Shown here in pieces: positions 34,571 to 42,779 of a DNA stretch of 64,000 nt; position 1 is the stretch's first letter; each line of letters starts with the position of its first letter. Both the position numbers and the translations under genes were made by a program. Location of the stretch: contig CAZVXL010000006.1 of NCBI GenBank assembly GCA_964631595.1, positions 1 to 64,000 of the forward strand. The letters are read 5' to 3'. Below the pieces are notes generated by a model. It did no database searches, was not told the DNA's origin, and worked only from the letters and a program-made list of their open reading frames with translations. This DNA comes from UMGS1312 sp964631595. Lineage in GTDB: Bacteria > Bacillota > Clostridia > Oscillospirales > CAG-272.

Positions 34571-35050
34571 ATGGCTAATTTTAATTTTAACAAGGTGATC
34601 ATCGGCGGCAGACTCACTGCCGATCCCGAGCTTAAGATTACTCCCTCCGGAATTTCCGTCGTGTCCTTCACCGTTGCGGTGAACAGACGCTTCGGCTCCA
34701 AGAACGGGGAGGAATCCACCGCAGATTTCTTTAATGTTACCGCGTGGAGACAGACCGCAGAGTTTGTTTCCAGATACTTCAGAAAGGCAAGCTCCATTTG
34801 TATCGTCGGTTCTCTGCAGACCAGAAACTGGACAGATCAGCAGGGCAACAAGCGTTACTCCGTGGAGATAGTTGCCGATGAGGCAAGCTTTGTCGATGCC
34901 AAATCCGAGAGCCCGCTCGCCGTTCAGCAGGCAGCCGCGGCTCAGCAGGCAGGCTATATGCCCGAGAATTACGGTGCGCCCTCATACTCAAGCATGGGAG
35001 ATGCTCCCAAGTTTGAGGAGATCGCAGACGACGAAGAATTGCCCTTCTAA
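34571..35050 (+). CDS. ssb: Single-stranded DNA-binding protein
   Basis: 159 aa. N-terminal OB fold (NKVIIGGRLTADPELKITPS, VVSFTVAVNRRFG), a flexible Gln/Ala-rich linker, and the acidic C-terminal tip DDEELPF that recruits repair and replication proteins. Located between rpsF and rpsR, the standard bacterial order. Confidence 0.98.
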   Translation: MANFNFNKVIIGGRLTADPELKITPSGISVVSFTVAVNRRFGSKNGEESTADFFNVTAWRQTAEFVSRYFRKASSICIVGSLQTRNWTDQQGNKRYSVEIVADEASFVDAKSESPLAVQQAAAAQQAGYMPENYGAPSYSSMGDAPKFEEIADDEELPF

Positions 35051-35074
35051 TAATCAGAAAGTGAGGATTTGAAA

Positions 35075-35392
35075 ATGGATATGGAAAGAACTGAAGCTGT
35101 AGCAGCCGAGTCTGCCGCAGAGAATACCCCCGCAGAGACCACTGCCCCCGCAAGAGAGGCAAGAGCTCCCCGTCAGCAGAATCGCAGAAGAAAAAAGGTT
35201 TGCGCTTTCTGCGTTGATAAGATCGACGAGATCGACTACAAGGATACCGTCCGTCTCAGAAAGCACATCAGCGAGCGCGCCAAGATCCTGCCCCGCAGAA
35301 TCTCCGGCACCTGTGCAAAGCATCAGCGTCAGCTGACGATCGCTATCAAGCGTGCCCGTCAGGTCGCACTTCTGCCCTACATCAGCGACTGA
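35075..35392 (+). CDS. rpsR: 30S ribosomal protein S18 (zinc-binding, C+ form)
   Basis: 105 aa from ATG 35075 (GAGG 8 nt upstream; a TTG two codons earlier is in frame but less likely). Core KKVCAFCVDKIDEIDYKD and ILPRRISGTCAKHQRQL. The C-x2-C and C-x2-H pairs mark the zinc-binding variant, which Bacillus subtilis lacks. A ~30-aa Ala/Glu/Pro-rich N-terminal extension is present, as in many Clostridia. Confidence 0.97.
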   Translation: MDMERTEAVAAESAAENTPAETTAPAREARAPRQQNRRRKKVCAFCVDKIDEIDYKDTVRLRKHISERAKILPRRISGTCAKHQRQLTIAIKRARQVALLPYISD

Positions 35393-35416
35393 TCGTAAGG
35401 CGGATTTACTTGAATA

Positions 35417-35460
35417 CAAAAGCCCCGAGCTCATACAGTTGAGCGCGGAGCTTTTTGTTT
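35417..35460 (+). terminator. Terminator of rpsF-ssb-rpsR
   Basis: Interrupted stem AAAGCCCCGAGCTCA / TGAGCGCGGAGCTTT followed by TTGTTTT. Confidence 0.8.
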
Positions 35461-35518
35461 TCCCGTATTTTCAAGATATCACGCAGCCAAATATGCCGCG
35501 ACGCGGTACGATGCGACC

Positions 35519-35899
35519 TCATCCTTTTCCCGAGGCACCTCTCTCGGAGCGCATGAGTCTCAGCACGGTCGATGCTCCCGCAAATATCAGCATCCAGCCG
35601 TATATCCTCCGTATCACCTGCTCCGGCAAAGCCCCCGTAAGCGCGGTTCCGAGTAGTGCGCCGAGCGAGGCAAGCACCACTGCCGCGCCTATCATTCTGT
35701 GATCCAGTCTCCTTTTCCTGCTGTGTACATAGAGTGATGAAGCGGAGGCGAAAACAAAAAACAGCAGATTACAGCCCTGCGCGGCGACCTGCCCCATGCC
35801 TCTGACGGCAGTGAGATACATCACCAACAGCCCTCCGCCGCCGATCCCCATTCCGGTCAGCACCCCCATGAGCACCCCTACCGCAATATCCAAAAGCAC
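35519..35899 (-). CDS. TauE/SafE-family half-size permease, second of a pair
   Basis: 126 aa, about four membrane helices. Carries the TauE/SafE glycine motif (GMGIGGGGLLVMYLTAVRG) and LASLGALLGTALTGALPE. A normal TauE protein (~250 aa) contains two such halves; here each half is its own gene. It follows its partner by 7 nt. Confidence 0.85.
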   Translation of the reverse strand: MLLDIAVGVLMGVLTGMGIGGGGLLVMYLTAVRGMGQVAAQGCNLLFFVFASASSLYVHSRKRRLDHRMIGAAVVLASLGALLGTALTGALPEQVIRRIYGWMLIFAGASTVLRLMRSERGASGKG

Positions 35900-35906
35900 C
35901 TCTCTC

Positions 35907-36302
35907 CTACACCACCATTCTTATCCCCGATATTATCACAAGCAGTGCAAATATCCACCGTATCAGCCTTGCCGACAGCCTGTCCGTGAGATATGCGCCG
36001 ACCACGCCTCCGACAAGAGCCGGTATGAGCAGTATCCTCAGCTCACCGAGATCAAAGCTCCCGCGCGCCGCATATGACAGCGAGGATATCGCGGACACGG
36101 GGAGAATTATCGCAATGACGGAAGCAAAGGCATCCTTTTGCGCCGCCTCCCCGTCCTCTCTCTCACCGAGCATCGCTCTTACCAGATACAGCATGATAAC
36201 TCCGCCTCCCGCGCCGAGAAGCCCGTTCACCGCTCCCGCCGCAAGCGTGCCGATTGCAAACCGCCGATACCGTATCGGGCTTTTTTTATCTTCTCCGAGC
36301 AT
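35907..36302 (-). CDS. TauE/SafE-family half-size permease, first of a pair
   Basis: 131 aa, about four membrane helices. Has the repeat signature TLAAGAVNGLLGAGGGVIML and ALVGGVVGAYLTDRLSARLI. Probably forms a heterodimer with the downstream half. The family is linked to sulfite or other organosulfur anion transport; the substrate here is unknown. Confidence 0.85.
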   Translation of the reverse strand: MLGEDKKSPIRYRRFAIGTLAAGAVNGLLGAGGGVIMLYLVRAMLGEREDGEAAQKDAFASVIAIILPVSAISSLSYAARGSFDLGELRILLIPALVGGVVGAYLTDRLSARLIRWIFALLVIISGIRMVV

Positions 36303-36327
36303 CTGTTCCTCTCTGTATAAATAGATG

Positions 36328-36356
36328 TTGCCAAATCCGTAAAAATATGCTACAAT
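36328..36356 (+). promoter_or_regulatory. Promoter of ftsK
   Basis: -35 TTGCCA (36328-36333), 17-nt spacer, -10 TACAAT (36351-36356). Confidence 0.7.
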
Positions 36357-36487
36357 ATCATGTGGCAGGATATTGTTATCCGTGGCTTATTATGCACCGC
36401 CGCTCTGCTTTCATGCGGCACGATTGATATTTTACAACTGTCTAATCATGTTATACATTTGTATAAAACACATTTGCGGGGATTATT

Positions 36488-39241
36488 ATGGCTCAGAACA
36501 AAAGCTCACAAAATAAGTCCGGCGGCAAAAAAGCCTCCGGCGCCGACAAATACAAAATAAAGAGCAAGAGCACGTCGAAGGGCTCTGCACAGCAAAGCAA
36601 GGCTGCCCAAAAGAGAGCGGAGGAGCTTCGCGAGAAGCGCAGAAACAGCCTTTCCGCACAGCTCACGCCGTATCTTCTGGCTATTCTTGCCATTTTGCTC
36701 GGCGTATTCATATATCTTCAGTCTCTCTCCGGCTCTGTCGGAGGTGCTATCGGTGCGTTCTTCAAGGGACTTTTCGCGGGCGGAGCGCTCGTGATACCCC
36801 CGATCGTGGCTCTGCTTGCGATAAGATGGAGACGTGATGCCGAGGAGGGGCAGAACGGCGTTCGGGTGGCTTGTGCCTTCGGCGTTGTACTCATCATCTC
36901 GGTATTTCTCCACATCTGTGCCTCGGGAGCTCTCACCGCCTCTCCCGCGATACTCTACTCCGACGGGCTCTCCCTGAAGGGCGGCGGCTTCATCGGCGGA
37001 ATACTCGGCACACTTCTGTGGAAATGCTTTAGGATCGCCGCGCCCATCATGCTCGGGGCGGGACTCCTCGTTCTGCTTCCGATGCTGTTCGGATATACGC
37101 CGCGCGGTCTTTACGTGCTCATCGCATACAAGGTGAAAATGGCAAAGGAGCGCCATGCCGAGGCGGAGGAGGAACGCGAGATCCTTCGCCGCGACAGGAG
37201 AGAGCGCGCAAGGCTTGAGGACAGCGGCGTGGTCGGCTACGGAAAATACTCAGACGGCGAGGGGAATGAGTCAAGACGCACACCCGACGTTGAGGATGAG
37301 CACCGTGCCGAGAGCGACGGGAAGAATCGCAGGGAGTTTGAGGCAGATGTGCCGATGCCCGACGGCGACAAATACGAGGACGTTGCTCCCGAGATAGATG
37401 AGAGCATCTTCGATGCCGCTCTGCGCGAGCGCGAGGAGCTGATCGAGGAGATCACGAGCGGTCGCATATCGGACAAGATCGAGAGCTTCACGCCCGATGA
37501 GGAAAGCTCGGACAAGGGCGCCGAGGAGGTCGAATATGCCGAGGCTGTTGCCGCAGAGTCGGAGCAGGCGGAGGATGGAGTAGACCTCAAAAAGATATTC
37601 ACCGATCCCGACGACGAGGAGCTGCTGGACAAGCTCTGCGCCGCATATATGCCCGACGGAAGCGGAAGCGATGCCGAGGCGGAGCTTCCGTTCACACGTG
37701 AGACAGTATCGACTCCCGAGGAGGAAGCTACGTCAGACGGCGAGGGCGAGGGTACCGTGCCCCCGTACAAGTTCCCGCCCATCGAGCTTCTTTCCCCCGA
37801 CAATTCGAAAAAGGATGCCGGTGTCAGAGAGGAGCTGAAGGAAAACGCGCTGAAGCTTGTGGAAACGCTCCGCAGCTTCAATGTTAAAACAAGGATAGTG
37901 GACGTATCGAGAGGTCCCACGGTCACGCGCTATGAGCTCATGCCGGAATCGGGCACCAAGGTGCGAACGATAGCAAATCTCACCGATGATATCGCACTCA
38001 GCTTTGCCGTCAAGGGCGTTCGTATCGAGGCGCCTGTTCCGGGCAAATCCGCGGTTGGTATCGAGGTACCGAACAAGACCGCCGCCACCGTTCATCTCAG
38101 AACTCTCCTTGAGGACAAGCGCTTCACGGATGCCTCCAGCAGACTGTACGCCGCCCTCGGAGAGGACGTCGCGGGTGAGGCTGTCTATCTTGACATAGCG
38201 AAGATGCCGCATCTGCTCATCGCCGGAGCTACCGGTATGGGTAAATCGGTATGCATAAACTGCCTTATCGTGAGCCTGCTTTACAAAGCAAATCCCGATG
38301 AGGTAAAGCTGATCCTCGTCGATCCGAAGAAGGTGGAGTTCAGCCTGTACAGCGGTCTGCCGCATCTGCTCGTGCCCGTGGTCACGGATCCCAAGAAGGC
38401 CGCCGGCTCACTGTCATGGGCTGTATCCGAGATGGAGCGCCGCTTCAACATACTTGAGAACGCAAGAGTCCGCGATATCACAAAATACAACGAGCTTGCG
38501 CGGCTTGAGGAGGGGCTTGAGCTGCTCCCGCAGATAGTCATTATCATTGACGAGCTTGCCGATCTTATGATGACCGCCTCCGATGATGTGGAGAAGTCGA
38601 TAGCAAGGCTTGCACAAAAGGCGAGAGCCGCCGGTATGCACCTCATCATCGGTACACAGCGACCCTCGGTCGATGTCATCACCGGTCTTATCAAGAACAA
38701 CATTCCCTCCCGTATCTCCTGTGCCGTTACCGCGCAGGTTGACTCCCGTACCATTCTTGACCGCGCGGGCGCGGAAAAGCTCATCGGCCGCGGCGATATG
38801 CTCTTTAAGCCGGTGGGTATAGATCCGATCCGTGTGCAGGGTGCCTTCGTCTCGGAGAACGAGGTCGAGGCTATCGTGGATTTCATCAAGGAGCAGAACA
38901 GCGGAAAGACGGAGAGCTACAGCGAGGAGGTCATAGAGCAGATCGAAAGAGAGGCGGAGCTGTGCGGAATCTCGGGCAAGAAGAAGCCCGAGGCGGTAGC
39001 GGACGGCGACGGGGACGACGATCCCATGCTCAGAGCCGCGCTAGAGCTTGCGGTTGAGAGCCGAAAGATCTCCACCTCCCTCATTCAGCGCAAGCTGTCG
39101 CTCGGCTACGGCAGAGCCGCAAAGCTCATAGACCGCATGGAGCAGCTCGGCTACGTCAGCCCTCCCGACGGTCAAAAGCCGCGTGAGGTCCTTATATCAA
39201 AGCAGGAATTTATGGAGCTCGTGCTCAAGGACGAGGACTGA
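36488..39241 (+). CDS. ftsK: DNA translocase FtsK/SpoIIIE
   Basis: 917 aa. Lys/Ser-rich start, four membrane helices (~62-205), a long acidic linker (~220-430), then the alpha/beta RecA-like motor: Walker A AGATGMGKSVCIN (580-587), Walker B IVIIIDELADLMM (~670), and ERRFN/GTQRPSVDVITGLIK. The C-terminal gamma winged helix (~848-917, ISTSLIQRKLSLGYGRAAKL) reads chromosome polarity sequences. It pumps chromosomal DNA through the division or sporulation septum. GGGGATTATT precedes the ATG. Confidence 0.97.
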   Translation: MAQNKSSQNKSGGKKASGADKYKIKSKSTSKGSAQQSKAAQKRAEELREKRRNSLSAQLTPYLLAILAILLGVFIYLQSLSGSVGGAIGAFFKGLFAGGALVIPPIVALLAIRWRRDAEEGQNGVRVACAFGVVLIISVFLHICASGALTASPAILYSDGLSLKGGGFIGGILGTLLWKCFRIAAPIMLGAGLLVLLPMLFGYTPRGLYVLIAYKVKMAKERHAEAEEEREILRRDRRERARLEDSGVVGYGKYSDGEGNESRRTPDVEDEHRAESDGKNRREFEADVPMPDGDKYEDVAPEIDESIFDAALREREELIEEITSGRISDKIESFTPDEESSDKGAEEVEYAEAVAAESEQAEDGVDLKKIFTDPDDEELLDKLCAAYMPDGSGSDAEAELPFTRETVSTPEEEATSDGEGEGTVPPYKFPPIELLSPDNSKKDAGVREELKENALKLVETLRSFNVKTRIVDVSRGPTVTRYELMPESGTKVRTIANLTDDIALSFAVKGVRIEAPVPGKSAVGIEVPNKTAATVHLRTLLEDKRFTDASSRLYAALGEDVAGEAVYLDIAKMPHLLIAGATGMGKSVCINCLIVSLLYKANPDEVKLILVDPKKVEFSLYSGLPHLLVPVVTDPKKAAGSLSWAVSEMERRFNILENARVRDITKYNELARLEEGLELLPQIVIIIDELADLMMTASDDVEKSIARLAQKARAAGMHLIIGTQRPSVDVITGLIKNNIPSRISCAVTAQVDSRTILDRAGAEKLIGRGDMLFKPVGIDPIRVQGAFVSENEVEAIVDFIKEQNSGKTESYSEEVIEQIEREAELCGISGKKKPEAVADGDGDDDPMLRAALELAVESRKISTSLIQRKLSLGYGRAAKLIDRMEQLGYVSPPDGQKPREVLISKQEFMELVLKDED

Positions 39242-39290
39242 GCCTCGCTCCTACTCGGCTCAAAAAGTAATTTAACGAACGGAGACGATC

Positions 39291-39977
39291 ATGTCAAAGC
39301 TTATCGCAATAGAAGGTCTTGACGGCTCGGGCAAGGGCACGCAGAGCGCCCTGCTTGCCGAATCCGTCGGGGCGGCAGGCTTTATTCCCGTGCCCGTCAG
39401 CTTCCCCGATTACGAAAGCGACGGTGCGATTCCGGTGAAAATGTACCTTTCCGGAAAGCTCGGCGCATCGCCCGACGACACGGGCGCATATGCCGCGTCG
39501 ATGCTTTTTGCCACCGACCGCTACATCAGCTACAAATCGGGCTGGGAGAAAAGGGCCGCCGAGGACGGTGCGGTCGTGATCGCAAACAGATATACCACCG
39601 CCAACGCGTATCATCAGATGGCAAAGCTTCCCGAGGCAGAATGGGATGAGTTCCTTGACTGGCTGTGGGATCTTGAATTTGTGAAGCTCGGGCTTCCCCG
39701 CCCCGACGGAGTCATCATGCTGTCTCTGCCTACGGAAATATCGGCATATCTTATAGAAAAGCGCTGTGCGGAGACAGGCGTGACAAAGGATATCCACGAG
39801 TGTGACGCGAATTATCTGGAGCTTTGCCGAAAAGCCGCAATGTACGCCGCCGATCGTCTCGGCTGGACTGTCATTGACTGTCAAGACGGATGCGGCGGCA
39901 TCCTCCCCATTGATGTGATCCACCGCTCGGTGTGCGATGCCGCATCGAAGCTTCTCGGATTCAGCATACCGAGCTGA
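39291..39977 (+). CDS. Thymidylate kinase-like protein
   Basis: 228 aa P-loop kinase. GLDGSGKGTQ (8-17), a base-recognition region VSFPDYESDGA, the DRY motif in LFATDRYISYK, and NRYTTANAYHQMA. Length is near normal for dTMP kinase. FPDY and the LID-region sequence are nearer the deoxynucleoside kinase/dTMP kinase branch common in gut Clostridia than to the Bacillus Tmk. Other nucleotide kinase specificity cannot be excluded. Follows ftsK by 49 nt. Confidence 0.85.
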   Translation: MSKLIAIEGLDGSGKGTQSALLAESVGAAGFIPVPVSFPDYESDGAIPVKMYLSGKLGASPDDTGAYAASMLFATDRYISYKSGWEKRAAEDGAVVIANRYTTANAYHQMAKLPEAEWDEFLDWLWDLEFVKLGLPRPDGVIMLSLPTEISAYLIEKRCAETGVTKDIHECDANYLELCRKAAMYAADRLGWTVIDCQDGCGGILPIDVIHRSVCDAASKLLGFSIPS

Positions 39978-40063
39978 CGGCGCGACCCTCGGCGGGCAAA
40001 TATATCCAATAGGTAAAGAAAGAATAAACATTTTGGTTACGGCGCAGCTATAACCGACAAAAA

Positions 40064-40138
40064 TGGTATAATATACGTGCAGTGGATGCCACGTAAGTGT
40101 CATCCTGCGGCGTTGCCGCTCGCGCGCTCTGCGCGCCT
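40064..40138 (+). repeat. 75-nt direct repeat, copy 1
   Basis: Exact 75-nt match to 40192-40266. It begins with an extended -10-like TGGTATAAT, followed by an imperfect inverted pair (GTGGATGCCAC, GTGTCATCC) and a GC-rich tail (CGCTCGCGCGCTCTGCGCGCC). No protein is encoded. Confidence 0.92.
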
Positions 40139-40191
40139 GCACCATTGACGGCCTCGCAAAAACGCCCTTGCACGCAAGCCTTTTTGCTTCG

Positions 40192-40266
40192 TGGTATAAT
40201 ATACGTGCAGTGGATGCCACGTAAGTGTCATCCTGCGGCGTTGCCGCTCGCGCGCTCTGCGCGCCT
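40192..40266 (+). repeat. 75-nt direct repeat, copy 2
   Basis: Second exact copy, 128 nt downstream of the first start. The 53-nt segment between the copies contains a short hairpin-like stretch rich in C and G and is not repeated. Confidence 0.92.
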
Positions 40267-40603
40267 CAAAAAGCCTCAGAATATTTCTTGCGAAAAGGCT
40301 TCGGTCTTACCTCCTATAAAACAGCTTGAAAGCTTTGGGGAAGCCCGAGGGGACTTTTTCCAAAAGTCCCGTTGTTGAGGCGCTGCCTCAAACTCCGCCA
40401 AGGAACTTTTTCGAGAAAAAGTTCCTTGGATCTTCAAAAAGCTTTAGACTGTTTTTTCAATAAGCTTCAGAACGGCGAAAAGCTGTGAGCTCTATCCATA
40501 TAAAACAGCTTGAAAGTTTTTGGGGAGCCCTCGTATCCCCCGTATCCCCCGTTTGCAAGCCTATGTGGCAGATCACATAATTTTTTCGAAAGGACCGACT
40601 ATC
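40267..40603. repeat. Intergenic mosaic of short repeats and a 15-bp palindrome
   Basis: No gene in this stretch. It holds a perfect 15-bp inverted repeat, CCAAGGAACTTTTTC (40398-40412) with its complement at 40415-40429. It also holds two copies of TATAAAACAGCTTGAAAG (40315-40332 and 40499-40516), each followed by a TTTGGGGA-GCCC-like stretch. The texture is that of genome-wide noncoding repeats in gut Clostridia; copy number elsewhere cannot be seen from here. Confidence 0.75.
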
Positions 40604-41155
40604 ATGGTATACATTTTTTTAGCCGACGGCTTTGAGGAGGTCGAAGCGCTGACAGCCGCCGATCTTCTTCGCCGTGCAGGTGCAGAGGTGGCTCTTGTCG
40701 GAGTTGGCGGTGACACCGCAGTCGGCGCTCACGGCATAAGAGTAGTATGCGACATGAGCGCAAAGGATGCCGCCGACAGGATATGCTCTCCCGAGGGTGC
40801 CGAAATGCTGATTCTCCCCGGTGGGCTTCCCGGAGCGGACAATCTTTTCGCCTCCGAGGACGTATCCCGATCGATCGCCGCCGTCAAGGGCTCCGAATGC
40901 TTTATTGCCGCGATATGCGCCGCGCCGTATATCCTCGGTCAAAAGGGACTTCTTGAGGGCAGAATGGCGACCTGCTACCCCGGATTCGAAGATAAGCTCA
41001 CCGGTGCCGAGGTCTACGACTGCGATGTTATCAGAGACGGTGAGATCATCACCGGCAGAGCCATGGGCTCGGCAGTCGATTTTGCTCTGGAGCTGGTCGG
41101 CGCACTCAAGGGCGACGAAGCCGCAGACAAGCTGAGAGATGCGATCCTCGCCTGA
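40604..41155 (+). CDS. DJ-1/PfpI-family protein
   Basis: 183 aa from ATG 40604, preceded by AAAGGA; the longer frame to 40520 is inside the repeat region. DJ-1 fold: FLADGFEEVEALTAADLLRR, MLILPGGLPGADNL and the nucleophile-elbow Cys in FIAAICAAPYIL. Bacterial DJ-1/YajL/ThiJ proteins act as chaperones or deglycases and are often found near folate genes, as here. Exact activity unknown. Confidence 0.92.
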   Translation: MVYIFLADGFEEVEALTAADLLRRAGAEVALVGVGGDTAVGAHGIRVVCDMSAKDAADRICSPEGAEMLILPGGLPGADNLFASEDVSRSIAAVKGSECFIAAICAAPYILGQKGLLEGRMATCYPGFEDKLTGAEVYDCDVIRDGEIITGRAMGSAVDFALELVGALKGDEAADKLRDAILA

Positions 41156-41221
41156 GCCGAGCTCGGACATTACCATACGAAAAAATCACTTCATTTACAG
41201 TAAAAGGCGGCACGGAGTATT

Positions 41222-41845
41222 ATGTCAAGCTTCAACGAAACACCGAACAACAGATCAACAGCTCCCGTCAGGGACAGAAAGAACGTCATTCGCTCGGAAT
41301 ACAAGCTCCGCCGTGCGGAGCTCGACACGGCTGTCCGCGCGGAAAGAGACAGGCGCATTTGCGAATCCGCTCTGGGGCTTGTCAGCTTCCGCTTTGCGGA
41401 ATACGTGCTTTTGTATGCTGCGACAGATGACGAGATCGACATAAACGGCATTGCCGAGGCCGCTCTTGAGCGTGGGAAAAAGCTTGCCTTTCCCAGATGC
41501 CGCAAGGAGGATCACACCATGAAGTATCATATCGTGGATTCTCTCGATCAGCTTCACGTCGACAGCTACGGCATAAGAGAGCCGTCCGATGAGCTTCCCG
41601 TCTACGATCCCGAAACCGATATGGGCAGCGCCATCTGCTTTGTCCCCGGACTTGTCTATGACCGCTCGGGCTACCGTCTCGGCTACGGAAAGGGCTTTTA
41701 TGACAGATTCCTCTCCTCCTTCAAGGGTTCCTCGGTCGGTATCGTCTACAGCGATTTTATTCTCCCCGAGGTTCCCAGAGGACGATACGATACAAAGGTC
41801 GATATCCTGCTCAGCGAAAAGGGTGTGAAGATCTGTGAAGGCTAA
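41222..41845 (+). CDS. 5-formyltetrahydrofolate cyclo-ligase
   Basis: 207 aa; converts 5-formyl-THF to 5,10-methenyl-THF with ATP. Signature KNVIRSEYKLRRAELD near the start, YAATDDEIDINGIAEAALER, and the C-terminal nucleotide/folate site FVPGLVYDRSGYRLGYGKG followed by FYDRFL. Overlaps the next gene by 11 nt. Confidence 0.95.
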   Translation: MSSFNETPNNRSTAPVRDRKNVIRSEYKLRRAELDTAVRAERDRRICESALGLVSFRFAEYVLLYAATDDEIDINGIAEAALERGKKLAFPRCRKEDHTMKYHIVDSLDQLHVDSYGIREPSDELPVYDPETDMGSAICFVPGLVYDRSGYRLGYGKGFYDRFLSSFKGSSVGIVYSDFILPEVPRGRYDTKVDILLSEKGVKICEG

Positions 41846-42734
41846 AGCCGTTCATGCCGCACCGCTCCTTTTGATCGTCGTATTCCTGTGCAGCTTCGGA
41901 GTAACACTGCTTCCGTCCGATGCGCTCGGAGCCGATGCGGATCCGTATATCGTGGCATCCATCGTACAGCTTTTCGTGCTTGCGCTTCCGACGCTTATAT
42001 TCTGTCGACTGAGAGGCGGCGGATATATGAAGCGCCTCCGTCTGAAGATGTTCGGCGTAAAGCACATGGCTCTGATGTTCTATTCCCTGCTGTTTATGTT
42101 TTTCGGAAGCGCGGGGATCAATTATCTTATGTATTCCCTGTTCCCGAGCAAGGCGGCAGCAGCCGCATACGGTACTCCCGACGGCTTTGCCGGCGGTCTG
42201 TATCTCGTGCTGACAATGGCGGTCATTCCCGCCATCACCGAGGAATTTCTCTTTCGCGGAGTTATCCTGACCGAGTACGGTGACCTCGGAGTTCCCGCCT
42301 CGGTGCTTCTCTCCTCCCTCACCTTTGCGATGCTTCATTTCAGCTTCATACGCCTTCCGGTGTACTTCTTCTGCGGGCTCGTGCTTGCCGCAGTCCTGTA
42401 CGCAACAAGGTCGCTGTTTGCCGTTATGCTTGTACATATGCTGAACAACACCGCCACGATCTTCTTCGGAGATCTGGTCTACAGAGTTGTAAGCAGTCAG
42501 GGTATCGTAATATTCTGCCTCGTTCTTGTGGCTCTGATGCTCCTGAGTGCCGTGATGATGTTCGGAGAATGCGGGAAGCTTTACGCCGAATACGGTATAA
42601 TGAACGAAAGCTCCGATTACACCGGCTCGCTTCGCAAGGGCAGAGGCACCGCCGGAATCTTCCACGGCATCTTTACTCCGCTTTTCACAGTCCTTACGGT
42701 TATTTTTATAATCATCGCGGCAATCGCGCTGTAG
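41835..42734 (+). CDS. CPBP-family intramembrane metalloprotease
   Basis: 299 aa, GTG start within the end of the previous gene. About seven membrane helices. The three CPBP (CAAX-type, Abi) motifs are present: ITEEFLFRGVIL, FAMLHFSF, and FAVMLVHMLNNTA. Members process prenylated or peptide substrates in the membrane; the target is unknown. Confidence 0.9.
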   Translation: MKAKAVHAAPLLLIVVFLCSFGVTLLPSDALGADADPYIVASIVQLFVLALPTLIFCRLRGGGYMKRLRLKMFGVKHMALMFYSLLFMFFGSAGINYLMYSLFPSKAAAAAYGTPDGFAGGLYLVLTMAVIPAITEEFLFRGVILTEYGDLGVPASVLLSSLTFAMLHFSFIRLPVYFFCGLVLAAVLYATRSLFAVMLVHMLNNTATIFFGDLVYRVVSSQGIVIFCLVLVALMLLSAVMMFGECGKLYAEYGIMNESSDYTGSLRKGRGTAGIFHGIFTPLFTVLTVIFIIIAAIAL

Positions 42735-42779
42735 GACTTACCCGTACCGTGAGCGGTACAGAATTGGAGGTTTATCCGT

